Source: Lactobacillus corticis (GTDB lineage Bacteria > Bacillota > Bacilli > Lactobacillales > Lactobacillaceae). Taken from it: a stretch of DNA of 64,000 nucleotides. The translations under genes were made by a program, and so were the position numbers. Below the pieces are notes generated by a model that was not told where the DNA came from, did no database searches, and saw only the letters and a program-made list of their open reading frames with translations. Where the stretch lies: NCBI RefSeq assembly GCF_018327645.1, contig NZ_BMAY01000005.1, positions 62,001 through 126,000 of the forward strand. Reading direction: 5' to 3'. Below, one piece after another: positions 18,496-27,928 of this stretch; positions within the stretch are counted from its first letter, which is position 1, and each line of letters opens with the position of its first letter.

Positions 18496-20973
18496 ATGGC
18501 GATTGATGAACGAATTCGGGAAATGCCGCTCGAACAAGTAATGGGCGAACGGTTTGGCCGCTATTCGAAATACATTATTCAAGAACGTGCTTTGCCTGAT
18601 ATTCGAGATGGGTTAAAGCCAGTTCAAAGAAGAATTCTGTATGCAATGTATCAGGATGGAAATACCTACGATAAGCCATTTAAAAAGGCTGCTAAGGCAG
18701 TTGGTAACATTATGGGTAACTTCCACCCTCATGGTGATAGTTCAATCTACGGGGCCTTAGTGCGCCTTTCCCAAGATTGGCATATGCGCGAACCGCTGAT
18801 TGAAATGCACGGCAATAATGGGTCGATGGATGGTGATGGCCCTGCGGCAATGCGTTATACTGAGTCGCGCTTAAGTAAAATTTCCAATATGCTTTTGGCT
18901 GATATCGATAAAGATACGGTTAAAATGGTCTTGAACTTTGACGATACCGAGTACGAACCGACTGTTTTACCAGCGAGATTTCCTAATTTGCTGGTAAATG
19001 GTTCAACTGGGATCTCAGCTGGTTATGCAACGGAAATTCCCGCCCATAATTTAGCTGAAGTGATTGATGCCACGACTTATCTGCTTAAACATCCCGATGC
19101 TGAATTGGCAGATTTAATGCAATTTATCAAGGGCCCTGATTTTCCAACGGGCGGAATTGTGTTAGGCCAAAAGGGCTTAAAAGAAGCTTATCAAACTGGT
19201 CGTGGACGTATTCAAGTCAGAGCTAAAACCAGTATTGAAGAAATTCGCGGTCATCGCCAGGAAATCGTGGTGACGGAGATCCCATTTGATGTCAACAAGG
19301 CGATGCTAGTCAAGAAAATTGATGAAATTCGTGTCAATCGGGAAATCGATGGAATTGCTGAGGTTAGGGATGAAACTGATCGGCATGGTTTATCAGTAGT
19401 GATTGAACTGAAAAAAGATGCTGATGCGGAAAACATTCTCAATTATCTGTTAAAGAATACTGACTTGCAGGTATCGTATAACTTCAACATGGTTGCGATT
19501 GACCATATGACTCCAGTTCAGGTTGGCTTAAAACGGATTTTAGCAGCCTACTTAGAACACGAAAAAGAAGTAGTCATAAATCGAACCAAATACAACTTGC
19601 ACAAGGCTGAGGCCCGCTTAGAAATAGTCCAAGGATTGATCCGTGTCATGGATATCCTGGATGAAGTTATTAAAACCATCCGTGCTTCTAAGAATAAAGC
19701 CGATGCTCAAAGCAATTTGGTTAAGGAATTTGATTTTACTAAGCGTCAAGCTGAAGCGATCGTTTCATTACAACTTTATCGTTTAACTAATACTGATGTT
19801 AACCAACTGATTGCTGAAGAAGCAGATTTGAATAAGAAGATTGCCAGCTACCGAGAATTGCTTGGTGATGAAAAAGTCTTGCAAAAGGTAATCATCAAAG
19901 AATTGACCGCAGTGAAGAAGGAATTTGGAACTCCTCGCCGAACGGAAATTTCTGATGAATCTGCCAAAATTGAAATTAATGAAAAGGCACTAGTAGTAGA
20001 TGAACAAGTAAGAGTGCTTATTTCACGAGACGGTTATTTAAAACGGTCATCATTGCGGTCATTCCAATCGACCGATGATAGTGAAAATGGTTTGCCAACA
20101 GGAGACAAAGTCGTTTTTGAAAAAACAATGTCGACTCTAGCCAACCTCTACCTGTTTACCAGCAAAGGGAATGTAATTTACCGTCCAGTTAATGAATTGG
20201 TTGACACCAAATGGAAAGAAACCGGCCAACACCTGTCACAAGAATTAGGTTTAGACAGCGATGAAGAGATTATCCGCGTGTTTGATCTGCCTGATTTAAA
20301 CTTGCAGCAGAACTTTTTACTGGCAACCAATGACGGTTATATTAAACAAGTTAAATTAGCTAACCTGCAGCCTACTAGAACCTACCGTTCACGGGCGATG
20401 ACGGCAATTAAATTAAAGACCCCAGAATCCCGTGTGGTAAGGGTCGATATGGTGCCTGCAGACAATAAGTTGGAAATTACCTTATTTACTAATATGGCGT
20501 ATGCTGTGCGGTATGACATTAGTGAAATTCCAGAGGCAGGAGCAAAGGCTGCCGGAGTAAAATCGGTAAACTTAAAGCCGGATGACTTTGTGGTGAGCTA
20601 TGTATTATTGGATCCAAAATATCTTGATGGTTATCGGGTAGGTTTATTAACCCAACGCGGAGCCTTTAAACAGTTTAAACTCAGCTTGGTTAATAAAGTT
20701 TCTCGGGCTAAGCGTGGGGTATTGGTTTTGCGTGAGCTTAAGACTAAGCCTCATCGGATTGCCGTTCTGGCCGGTTATGGTCAAAACCATGTCTTGCTAG
20801 TTACAACCAGCAGCGACCGGCACCTAGAAATTAATACTAATGAACATCCATTAGGTGATCGTTATTCTAACGGATCGTTTATTATGGAACCAGAACTTGA
20901 TGGCATACCAAAAATCATCGAATTGGGCAAACCATTGAGTGATGGCACAGTAGATACATCCAGCCTGTTTTAA
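18496..20973 (+). CDS. parC: DNA topoisomerase IV subunit A (ParC)
   Basis: Breakage-reunion subunit of topoisomerase IV, 825 residues. The catalytic tyrosine is Y121 in AAMRYTESRLS. The quinolone-resistance region HPHGDSSIYGALVR (about 78-91) keeps the serines usually found in drug-sensitive strains. A coiled coil and the C-terminal beta-pinwheel follow, with degenerate GyrA-box repeats. It is co-transcribed with parE (14-nt gap, AAGGTAGG ribosome site). It lies near the proposed replication terminus. Confidence 0.97.
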   Translation: MAIDERIREMPLEQVMGERFGRYSKYIIQERALPDIRDGLKPVQRRILYAMYQDGNTYDKPFKKAAKAVGNIMGNFHPHGDSSIYGALVRLSQDWHMREPLIEMHGNNGSMDGDGPAAMRYTESRLSKISNMLLADIDKDTVKMVLNFDDTEYEPTVLPARFPNLLVNGSTGISAGYATEIPAHNLAEVIDATTYLLKHPDAELADLMQFIKGPDFPTGGIVLGQKGLKEAYQTGRGRIQVRAKTSIEEIRGHRQEIVVTEIPFDVNKAMLVKKIDEIRVNREIDGIAEVRDETDRHGLSVVIELKKDADAENILNYLLKNTDLQVSYNFNMVAIDHMTPVQVGLKRILAAYLEHEKEVVINRTKYNLHKAEARLEIVQGLIRVMDILDEVIKTIRASKNKADAQSNLVKEFDFTKRQAEAIVSLQLYRLTNTDVNQLIAEEADLNKKIASYRELLGDEKVLQKVIIKELTAVKKEFGTPRRTEISDESAKIEINEKALVVDEQVRVLISRDGYLKRSSLRSFQSTDDSENGLPTGDKVVFEKTMSTLANLYLFTSKGNVIYRPVNELVDTKWKETGQHLSQELGLDSDEEIIRVFDLPDLNLQQNFLLATNDGYIKQVKLANLQPTRTYRSRAMTAIKLKTPESRVVRVDMVPADNKLEITLFTNMAYAVRYDISEIPEAGAKAAGVKSVNLKPDDFVVSYVLLDPKYLDGYRVGLLTQRGAFKQFKLSLVNKVSRAKRGVLVLRELKTKPHRIAVLAGYGQNHVLLVTTSSDRHLEINTNEHPLGDRYSNGSFIMEPELDGIPKIIELGKPLSDGTVDTSSLF

Positions 20974-21014
20974 AATTAATGGGTGATTGTAGCATAAGTT
21001 TTTGAGCATTATCT

Positions 21015-21043
21015 TTGACACCTCTTTCTTATGAATAGATAAT
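21015..21043 (+). promoter_or_regulatory. Promoter of the LysR regulator and ppaC
   Basis: TTGACA (21015-21020), exactly 17 nt, then GATAAT (21038-21043), about 45 nt before the LysR-family start codon. No terminator is obvious between parC and this promoter. Confidence 0.65.
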
Positions 21044-21088
21044 AGCCTTAGAAAGGGTTATATGTATTTGGAGAAAGAGGCGTTTATC

Positions 21089-22066
21089 ATGCCTAAGACA
21101 GATGCACTCATGTCAGCCAAGGCATTGCGGTATTTTCTGCAATTGACTGATACGATGAATTACACGCAAGCTGCCCAAATCCTAGGAATAACCCAGCCTG
21201 CTCTGACGCAACAAATAAAAAAACTTGAGAAGGCAATCGGAGCTCCTTTATTTGGCCAAGTCGGCAAAAAATTGTATTTGACAGAAGCTGGCAAGGCGAT
21301 GCAGATTGCGGCCGTAAAGTTACTGGACACGATTACCGCAGTCGTTAATAACGTTCAAGAGTTTACCCAGCCTGATAATGGTGCTGTAAATATTGGAGTG
21401 ATGGACGGAATTGAGCCATTTATGTTGTATGACTTTATGGAACAATTCTCAGAAAAGTATCCTAATATTACCATCAAAATTACTTACGTTGATCGCAACA
21501 CTATTTTGCAGGCAGTGGATCAAAACTCAATTGATCTGGCAATCATGTACTTGCCTGAAGATAAAAAGCATCATTTACCTTTGCTGCCACATCAATACAA
21601 GTATGAGCCGATCTATACCGATCAGCTGATGGTTCTAACCCATATGCCGGATGTTAAGCCACTAGAAACTTACCCAATCTCCCAATTTCTTAACCAACGT
21701 TGGGTAACATTTCCAGATCACTATTATCTTAGTGGTGTGATGGACCATTTATTAGGGCGCAAACATCAGTTAACTACAAAGGTGCAATGGCCTGCTGTCA
21801 GCCAGCTTCTAGCTGCAGCAATGAAGGATAAGAGCGATACTTTTATTAGCGAGTCATCTTATTTGCTTCACCGGGATGAAATCAAGGGAATGGTTCCCGT
21901 CTATATTAAAAGAAGTCGGCCATTAGAAATGGCATGCGTTTATCGCAAAGGTAAAGCAGAAATTCCACGGATCGGAAATCTACTAAAAGAATGGCAGATT
22001 TTCTTGGATAACCAGGCTCTTTCTAGTAGACTAGAGGAGACAGAATCAATTTCAAATACAGAATAA
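21089..22066 (+). CDS. LysR family transcriptional regulator
   Basis: A 325-residue LysR-type regulator. The N-terminal winged helix-turn-helix reads [33 protein letters not shown] (reported here only as the span of about residues 26-58), and a periplasmic-binding-like effector domain follows from about residue 95. I chose the ATG at 21089 because GAGAAAGAGG lies 8 nt upstream; an earlier in-frame ATG at 21062 has no such site. The effector is unknown. It lies 11 nt upstream of ppaC in the same orientation, so the two are probably co-transcribed. Confidence 0.9.
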   Translation: MPKTDALMSAKALRYFLQLTDTMNYTQAAQILGITQPALTQQIKKLEKAIGAPLFGQVGKKLYLTEAGKAMQIAAVKLLDTITAVVNNVQEFTQPDNGAVNIGVMDGIEPFMLYDFMEQFSEKYPNITIKITYVDRNTILQAVDQNSIDLAIMYLPEDKKHHLPLLPHQYKYEPIYTDQLMVLTHMPDVKPLETYPISQFLNQRWVTFPDHYYLSGVMDHLLGRKHQLTTKVQWPAVSQLLAAAMKDKSDTFISESSYLLHRDEIKGMVPVYIKRSRPLEMACVYRKGKAEIPRIGNLLKEWQIFLDNQALSSRLEETESISNTE

Positions 22067-22077
22067 GAGGTAGATTA

Positions 22078-23013
22078 ATGGAAAAAGAATTCGTTTTTGG
22101 TCACCAAAACCCAGATACAGATGCAATTGGTACGGCTATTGCATATTCATATCTGCAAAATAAATTAGGCTACAACACGGAAGCTGTTGCTTTAGGCGAA
22201 CCAAATGATGAAACTGCTTATGCATTAAAGAAATTTGGCTTTGATGCACCACAAGTTGTTTCAACTGTTGCTGACAAAGTTAAAGCAGTAATGCTTGTTG
22301 ACCACAACGAACCACAACAAAGTTCGGCTGATATTGACCAGGTTAAAGTTACTCACGTAGTTGATCACCACCGGATTATGAATTTTAATACGGCTGATCC
22401 TTTGTACTACCGGGCAGAACCAAAAGGCTGTACCTCAACTATTGTTTGGAAGATGTTTAACGAAAACCACGTTGAAATTCCAGCTAACATTGCGGGTATC
22501 ATGGCTTCAGCAATTATTTCTGACACCTTGCTGTTAAAGTCACCAACCACTACTCCAGAAGATAAGACGGCTCTGGAAGCTTTAGCTAAGATTGCTGGTA
22601 TTGATTATCAAGAATACGGCTTAGCAATGCTTAAAGCAGGCACCAATATTGCCTCTAAGTCGGAAGAAGAATTAATTGATGTAGATGCTAAGAGCTTTGA
22701 ATTAAATGGTCAACAAGTCCGCGTAGCCCAAATCAACGTGGTTGACCTTCCTGAAGCCATGGAACGGAAGGAAGCCTTCCTTAAGGCAATGGAAGCTTCA
22801 TCTAAAGAAAACAATTACGACATGTTCATGTTGTTAATTACTAATATTTTAGATTCTGACTCAGAAGCTTTGGTTGTCGGCAGTGATGCAGATAAGGCCT
22901 TGTTTGAAAAAGCTTTTGATGCTAAGCTGACTGATTCATCTGTTAAGCTGCCTGGTGTGGTTTCACGTAAGAAGCAAGTAGTCCCACCATTGACAGAAGC
23001 ATTCAATGCTTAA
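22078..23013 (+). CDS. ppaC: Manganese-dependent inorganic pyrophosphatase
   Basis: Family II (DHH) pyrophosphatase that splits pyrophosphate and so drives biosynthetic reactions. The 311-residue protein carries all the metal-binding motifs: [12 protein letters not shown] (residues about 6-17), the DHNE motif near residue 76, the DHH motif at VVDHHR (about 97-102), and the C-terminal substrate-binding [10 protein letters not shown]. Length is typical. It follows the LysR gene by 11 nt and ends at a strong terminator. Confidence 0.97.
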   Translation: MEKEFVFGHQNPDTDAIGTAIAYSYLQNKLGYNTEAVALGEPNDETAYALKKFGFDAPQVVSTVADKVKAVMLVDHNEPQQSSADIDQVKVTHVVDHHRIMNFNTADPLYYRAEPKGCTSTIVWKMFNENHVEIPANIAGIMASAIISDTLLLKSPTTTPEDKTALEALAKIAGIDYQEYGLAMLKAGTNIASKSEEELIDVDAKSFELNGQQVRVAQINVVDLPEAMERKEAFLKAMEASSKENNYDMFMLLITNILDSDSEALVVGSDADKALFEKAFDAKLTDSSVKLPGVVSRKKQVVPPLTEAFNA

Positions 23014-23037
23014 GTCAAGTTAAACGTTGTAGGTTTT

Positions 23038-23068
23038 AAAAAGTCAGATCTAAAGATCTGACTTTTTT
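23038..23068 (+). terminator. Terminator of ppaC
   Basis: Perfect 13-bp stem (23038-23050 with 23055-23067), a TAAA loop and a T run. Confidence 0.9.
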
Positions 23069-23098
23069 TACCGGATTGATTTTAAAGATACGAGGAAT

Positions 23099-23683
23099 AT
23101 GATGACTTATCCGCAATTAGCTTTAGAAAATGTTAGTGGACCAGTTGCAGTTATCAAAACCAACCATGGTGATATCACAATTCAACTGTTTCCAGAATAT
23201 GCGCCAAAAACAGTTGAAAATTTTGTCGGTTTAGCCAAAAAAGGTTACTACGACGGAGTTATTTTTCACCGAGTAATTAGCGACTTTATGATTCAAGGTG
23301 GCGACCCTGACGGTAACGGGACTGGCGGGACCAGTATTTGGGGCAAACCATTTGAAGACGAATTTAGTGGCCAGCTTTTTAATATTCGTGGTGCTTTGTC
23401 AATGGCCAACGCCGGCCCTAACACAAATGGCAGCCAGTTCTTTATTGTTCAGAATAAGAACATGCCTAAGCGGATTAGAAAGCAAATGGAAGCTATCTAT
23501 CCTAAAGAAATTTTAGAGGCTTACAAGCAGGGAGGCACGCCTTGGCTTGACGGTCACCACACTGTTTTTGGACAGGTTACCCAAGGAATGGATGTTGTTG
23601 ATGAAATTGCTAAAGTGAAGAAAGATGCGATGGACAAGCCTCTTGAAGATGTAGTAATTTCGACTATTGAAATTTCTGATTAA
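23099..23683 (+). CDS. Peptidyl-prolyl cis-trans isomerase, cyclophilin type
   Basis: Cytoplasmic cyclophilin of 194 residues that speeds proline isomerisation during folding; no signal peptide is present. Conserved parts: [22 protein letters not shown] (span about 59-80), [19 protein letters not shown] (about 100-118), and the C-terminal HHTVFGQV. The Phe, Met, Gln and Arg residues of the active site are present. The first two codons are both ATG (23099 and 23102) after CGAGGAAT; either could be used. Bidirectional terminator downstream. Confidence 0.95.
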   Translation: MMTYPQLALENVSGPVAVIKTNHGDITIQLFPEYAPKTVENFVGLAKKGYYDGVIFHRVISDFMIQGGDPDGNGTGGTSIWGKPFEDEFSGQLFNIRGALSMANAGPNTNGSQFFIVQNKNMPKRIRKQMEAIYPKEILEAYKQGGTPWLDGHHTVFGQVTQGMDVVDEIAKVKKDAMDKPLEDVVISTIEISD

Positions 23684-23690
23684 ACGCAAT

Positions 23691-23726
23691 AAAAGAGCTT
23701 CAGCTAGTTATGCTGAAGCTCTTTTT
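23691..23726. terminator. Bidirectional terminator between the cyclophilin gene and tauE-like gene
   Basis: Perfect 14-bp stem (23691-23704 with 23712-23725) with A and T tracts, between convergent genes. Its stem sequence is close to the two terminators at 47779-47810 and 53208-53240. Confidence 0.9.
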
Positions 23727-23731
23727 ATGCT

Positions 23732-24613
23732 TTAATTGTTAGCTTTTTCGAGTTTTTCGATCTTACGTTCGCTGGTAATTAAGGTGTAGCAAGTATAAAT
23801 TAGGACCCCGATGACAATCCATTGAATGGTGCCCATATTCATACTTTTAACCACGAATACGGCAATCAGCACTCCGATAATTCCAAAAACTGATGATAAA
23901 GCAATTTTGCGCGAATATCTACCAGCTCGGATGAACTGCATGGCACCAAGTGGCAAGGCGAGGGCACAGCCTCCCATCATAATAGGAAAGGCAGCAATCG
24001 GATTTAGTCCAAGCAAATAGACAGTTGCCATCGTTAATGAAAAACAGCCAATTCCAATATTATTTAAGGCACCGAAAACAAATAACGCAAAGCCAGCAAA
24101 AATTAATTTCCAGCCATGAAGTCCCATAGCTGTCCCATTTGCTTGAATAACATTGAATTTAGACAAAACTATCATTATTGTAGCCACAAGCAAGCCTGCT
24201 TCTACGAAGCGACGAATTACGGCTTCTTTCATTCTAATTACGATATGAGGCCCAATAACGGCTCCTAAAGCTTGACCGATCATACAGACAGCCAAGGTCA
24301 GAAAATCGATTTTAACGCTGGTAATGTAGGTTACAGCCATCGCAAAAATGGGAATGACATCTTGGGCGTTTAAAGTACCAGGCAATTTTTTTATTGAAAC
24401 CCATTTAGCTCGGGTATAGATCGCAGTTGATACGGCAAAATCGCTTATTCCAAAAGTGGAAAGAAAGTAAATGAACACTTGGACTACTGGGGTCCAAATA
24501 GTACTGGCAGGTTCTTGCAAAATTTCATCTTTATGAGCAATGAGATCTTTGATAAAGATAACCAAATAAATTAAATTGACAATGCCAAGTACAGAGAAGA
24601 GGGCTAGCAGCAT
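23732..24613 (-). CDS. TauE/SafE (TSUP) family permease
   Basis: A 293-residue integral membrane protein with about eight hydrophobic segments, arranged as two similar halves. It matches the TSUP family of presumed exporters of sulfite or organosulfur anions. TSUP-like features include PIFAMAVTYITSVKIDFL in the first half and GIGCFSLTMATVYLLGLNPIAAFPIMMG in the second (span about 187-214). The real substrate cannot be told. The start ATG follows AAAGGAT. Only 23 nt separate it from the xerS stop codon on the same strand, so it may be transcribed with xerS. Confidence 0.85.
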   Translation of the reverse strand: MLLALFSVLGIVNLIYLVIFIKDLIAHKDEILQEPASTIWTPVVQVFIYFLSTFGISDFAVSTAIYTRAKWVSIKKLPGTLNAQDVIPIFAMAVTYITSVKIDFLTLAVCMIGQALGAVIGPHIVIRMKEAVIRRFVEAGLLVATIMIVLSKFNVIQANGTAMGLHGWKLIFAGFALFVFGALNNIGIGCFSLTMATVYLLGLNPIAAFPIMMGGCALALPLGAMQFIRAGRYSRKIALSSVFGIIGVLIAVFVVKSMNMGTIQWIVIGVLIYTCYTLITSERKIEKLEKANN

Positions 24614-24636
24614 AAAAAAATCCTTTCAGGTATGTT

Positions 24637-25728
24637 TTATTTTAGTTGATCTGCTTGATCGGTATTGGGGTCTTCATCACTAATTTTATGCAGAGCTTCT
24701 TTTTGAACGGTTTGATCCACGTGAGTATATAGATCTGTGGCACTGGTCCCTTTTTGTCCCAATTGCTGCGAAACCAATACCTGATCTTTGGTAATGTTGT
24801 AAAGCTCACTGGCCAAGGTATGCCGCAATTTGTGTGGGGTAAGCGGGTGACCAAAAGCCGTTGAATATTTCTTTACCAGCTTTTCAATTGAATTAGCGGT
24901 AATTCTCCTGGTCTGATTATGGTACAGCGTCAAGAAAAATGCCGTATCCTTTTTCAGTGCATGGTAGCGCTCAGCACGAATATCTGCATAGTTTTTGATG
25001 TATGGCAAAGTCCACGGAGCAATTGGAACGCTGTCGCGTTGACCACCTTTACGGGTGACATCCAACATATTTTGCTTCCAATTAATGTCTGCCAAATTAA
25101 CATTGGCTGCTTCTGAAACTCTGACTCCCGTACCTAAAATTAAGGCAATAATGGCTAAATCCCGTTCTTTATTTAATTTAAACGCTGGCAAAGCACGCTT
25201 ATCGCATACTTGCTCGTAACGATTTTCGATAAAATCTAAAAAATCAAATTTCATTTGGCCACGGTACATGTGGCTTGCCATTGCATGTGCGCGATAATTT
25301 AAGGTTTGCGTATTGTTTAAAGAATCAATCTTCAGCATAACGTTTCGCTCAAAATAAGGTTCGCCTTCATTATTATCGGCTGTAATGGTTAAAAATTTAA
25401 ACAATGACCGTAAAGCGTTAATGGAACGATTGATTGAGGTAGGAGAATTTAATCGACCTTGAGCATTAGTACTATGACGCAAATGATCAATATAAAGAAT
25501 AATATCGTCCCGTCTTAAATGTTCCAATTCAGAAGTTGTTACTTCTTGGTTGTTTTTGGCGGAACTGATTCCAGAGCTTCGTAGCCAACTAAAGAAACGA
25601 CGAATTTCAGTTAAATATTGGTAAGTAGTCGTTACTGCATGATTGGTTCCTAGATAGTATTCATTAACGTAATCAGGCAGATTTTTTAGTTCTTGTTCAA
25701 TTAACTTAAGATAGCGATCTGATTCCAA
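24637..25728 (-). CDS. xerS: Tyrosine recombinase XerS
   Basis: Single-subunit Xer recombinase that resolves chromosome dimers at a dif site. It resembles the XerS of streptococci and lactococci throughout: LPDYVNEYY near the N-terminus, INRSINALRSLFKFLT, NKERDLAIIALILGTGVRVSEA, DVTRKGGQRDSVPIAP, PHKLRHTLASELY and TDLYTHV. Catalytic Arg, Lys, the HxxR pair and Tyr are seen. The position usually occupied by His in LGH is Gln here (LGQ). I prefer the TTG at 25728 (362 residues) because AAAGGAC lies about 9 nt upstream and the N-terminus then has the usual XerS length; an ATG at 25767 has no ribosome site. Confidence 0.9.
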   Translation of the reverse strand: MESDRYLKLIEQELKNLPDYVNEYYLGTNHAVTTTYQYLTEIRRFFSWLRSSGISSAKNNQEVTTSELEHLRRDDIILYIDHLRHSTNAQGRLNSPTSINRSINALRSLFKFLTITADNNEGEPYFERNVMLKIDSLNNTQTLNYRAHAMASHMYRGQMKFDFLDFIENRYEQVCDKRALPAFKLNKERDLAIIALILGTGVRVSEAANVNLADINWKQNMLDVTRKGGQRDSVPIAPWTLPYIKNYADIRAERYHALKKDTAFFLTLYHNQTRRITANSIEKLVKKYSTAFGHPLTPHKLRHTLASELYNITKDQVLVSQQLGQKGTSATDLYTHVDQTVQKEALHKISDEDPNTDQADQLK

Positions 25729-26273
25729 AATATTTCGTCCTTTCTGTAGTGTTTGTAATTTTACCATTATTTAAGCGATTTGTGGGCAGCATTGCTTAAA
25801 AAGCAAGATAACTAATAAACTTTACATAATTATTGATAAGGTAAATGCTGAGAACGCAATTCTAAGCGCGTTAAATGCAAAATAGCTTGATAATTAATCA
25901 AAGAAAGCGTGTCAGCAGAGCTAGTAGATTTATCAGGCATGTAATCATCAGAGCATGAAGAAAATGATGATTAATGAAGCCACTTGAGCAACAACTTAGA
26001 AGCTAATAGCAACTTGGCAGCATATTTAACAGTTCAGATGAATTAACATCATAATTGACAAAAATGTTTGATACAAAAGCTTTTAAACTGATAGTCGTCA
26101 AACGAAAAAATAAAAGCTGATAAATCCTGCAAGTTAAAGACAGTCCATGAGTTCGAAACAAAATGTTTAAATCAAAAACAATAAAAAGAGTTCATAAGCA
26201 GCAAAAACATGCTGAATGTAAAATTTAAAAGATTTACTGCAAATGGTATTATACCAGCTTTTGTAGTATTTGG

Positions 26274-26301
26274 TGTCATTAAAACTATAATTTTAATGAC
26301 A
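26274..26301. other. dif: Candidate dif site for XerS
   Basis: A 28-nt inverted repeat that is perfect except for one central pair (C26285 against A26290). The centre reads AAACTATAATTTT, which matches what I remember of the middle of the streptococcal/lactococcal difSL site. It is about 550 bp upstream of xerS; difSL also lies close to xerS in those genera. The exact dif borders (about 31 bp) cannot be fixed by eye. Confidence 0.65.
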
Positions 26302-26762
26302 GGTTGATCGAACGAGCCAACTTATCCTCTAGCTGTCAGTTTGAATAATTTTTCACGATTTATTGTGATTTGTTTATTTAAGTTTTTGCAACTGAAAGTT
26401 TTGAATGAATTATTTTGAATGAATCAAAAACTGCTAAGTCAGAAAACTGACATAGTTTTTGCCGAACCTTCAAACTGACAAACATACTTTATTATTATCC
26501 ATAAGCAATAGGTATTGATAACCTAACTAAAATAAAGATGAATAATAAATACCCGCAAAACCTACTCAATACAGCCAGTATTAATAAGTATGCCTTATTT
26601 TATAAAGCCAAGCTATCTGATCTTATTATTGCTGCTACCAGCTTTCATTCCTGAATGGGCCAAAATTTGCGTCCCCTTTTAAATTTCAAAACAGGGAGTG
26701 ATAGAGGAATCAAAAGTGAAAGCGAATACTTGACTAAAAAGTCTTCCTTCTGGCTGAAAACG

Positions 26763-26771
26763 TGTTAGAAT
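26763..26771 (+). promoter_or_regulatory. Extended -10 promoter of adenosine deaminase gene
   Basis: TG-N-TAGAAT at 26763-26771, about 50 nt before the start codon. No good -35 is seen, as is common for extended -10 promoters. Confidence 0.45.
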
Positions 26772-26821
26772 AGTAACAATTTAACATCATTTTGTTTGAG
26801 TTGTACGGAAAGAGAGAAAAA

Positions 26822-27865
26822 ATGCGGAACTTAATCGATATTCACCTCCATTTAGATGGCTCACTTCCATATAAAACCGTAAAAAAGCTGATGAAAGTTC
26901 ATGAAATGCCAATTATTTCAGATAGAGAACTCCACCACCGTCTTTCGGTCTCCCCTAGCTGCCAAGATTTAGACGAGTATTTAGAAAAATTTGACTTTCC
27001 ATTAAAGTTAATGCAGACACCGGCAGATCTTCATACTTGCGTTTTTGATTTGCTGCAGGAACTGCGTGAGCAAGGATTGGTGTATGCAGAAATACGTTTT
27101 GCGCCTCAGCTTCATACCCAAAAAGGCATGAGCCAACGAGATGCTGTGCAAGCTGCGGTTGCAGGATTAAATGACTTTGAAGTTTGGCAAAGCCAATTTG
27201 GTACTCCTGCCTCTGACCTGCATGCAAATCTGCTTCTATGCGCAATGCGATTTGCTGATAATGAACAGGAAAATTTAGAAACTGTTGACGTCGCAAAAGA
27301 ATTTTACCAAAAAGGCGTAACCGGAATTGACTTGGCCGGTCCAGAATTGGGTCATCCGAATATCGATTACGCTCCAGTTTTTAACAAAGCTAAAAAGTAT
27401 GGTATCCCCTACACTATTCATGCAGGAGAGGGCTTTGGCATTGAATCGATTAAACAAGCTTTGGCAATGGGTGCTAAGCGCATCGGTCATGGCATCCGCT
27501 GCGTTGAAGATCCAGAATTTGTCCACGAACTCGCTTTGCGCGGGATAACCTTAGAATGCTGTGCTACCTCGAATATCAATACTAAAATTTTTAGATCCTT
27601 GGATTATTATCCAATCCGCACCTTGCTTGATGAAAAAGTACGAGTAACGCTGAACAGCGATAATATGACGGTTTCAAACACCAATCTCCCCCACGAATAT
27701 CACCAATTGGAGCAACGTCTTGGCTTAACAGCCCGCGAAGAAATCCAACTAAAACTAAACGCCATTAATGCCGCATTTGCTAAACCTGCAGAAAAGCAGC
27801 GTTTGCTGAATCTAGTTATGTCAATGGAGGTAACTAGTCCAATCTATGCTCGTGCGATTTATTAG
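26822..27865 (+). CDS. add: Adenosine deaminase
   Basis: Zinc enzyme that converts adenosine to inosine in purine salvage. The 347-residue TIM-barrel protein has the metal-binding IHLHLDGS (residues about 6-13), TIHAGEGFG (about 199-207), RIGHGIR (about 223-229) and LNSDNMTVS near residue 279, where the Asp binds zinc. These fit the adenosine deaminase family; close relatives acting on adenine or N6-methyladenine are a less likely option. The ATG at 26822 follows AAAGAGAG; an in-frame start at 26792 is less likely. It is flanked by a bidirectional terminator. Confidence 0.93.
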   Translation: MRNLIDIHLHLDGSLPYKTVKKLMKVHEMPIISDRELHHRLSVSPSCQDLDEYLEKFDFPLKLMQTPADLHTCVFDLLQELREQGLVYAEIRFAPQLHTQKGMSQRDAVQAAVAGLNDFEVWQSQFGTPASDLHANLLLCAMRFADNEQENLETVDVAKEFYQKGVTGIDLAGPELGHPNIDYAPVFNKAKKYGIPYTIHAGEGFGIESIKQALAMGAKRIGHGIRCVEDPEFVHELALRGITLECCATSNINTKIFRSLDYYPIRTLLDEKVRVTLNSDNMTVSNTNLPHEYHQLEQRLGLTAREEIQLKLNAINAAFAKPAEKQRLLNLVMSMEVTSPIYARAIY

Positions 27866-27897
27866 CTATTTAAAAACTTTACAAAGAATAGCCATAT

Positions 27898-27928
27898 AAA
27901 AACCAGCCTGTCAAAAGGCTGGTTTTTA
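27898..27928. terminator. Bidirectional terminator between adenosine deaminase and DegV genes
   Basis: Stem 27898-27908 with 27917-27927 around a loop of about 8 nt, with A and T tracts on either side. The right arm overlaps the DegV stop codon. Confidence 0.88.

Larger units (their letters stand above)
25729..26821. other. Gene-free AT-rich region with dif-like site (proposed terminus)
   Basis: About 1.1 kb without any convincing gene. It lies between the divergent starts of xerS and adenosine deaminase. It contains the dif-like palindrome at 26274-26301, a 13-nt palindrome at 26244-26256, a 12-nt direct repeat (26399-26410 and 26413-26424), a short hairpin at 26438-26451 (GTCAG arms), and a 12-nt inverted pair at 26334-26345 and 26469-26480. 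A promoter for adenosine deaminase lies at its right edge. I see no tRNA, IS remnant or small coding frame with a ribosome site. Confidence 0.6.

Noticed and set aside
25729-26821. CRISPR array or IS remnant in the gene-free region
   Set aside because: The repeats are short and not evenly spaced, and there are no transposase frames or long terminal inverted repeats.
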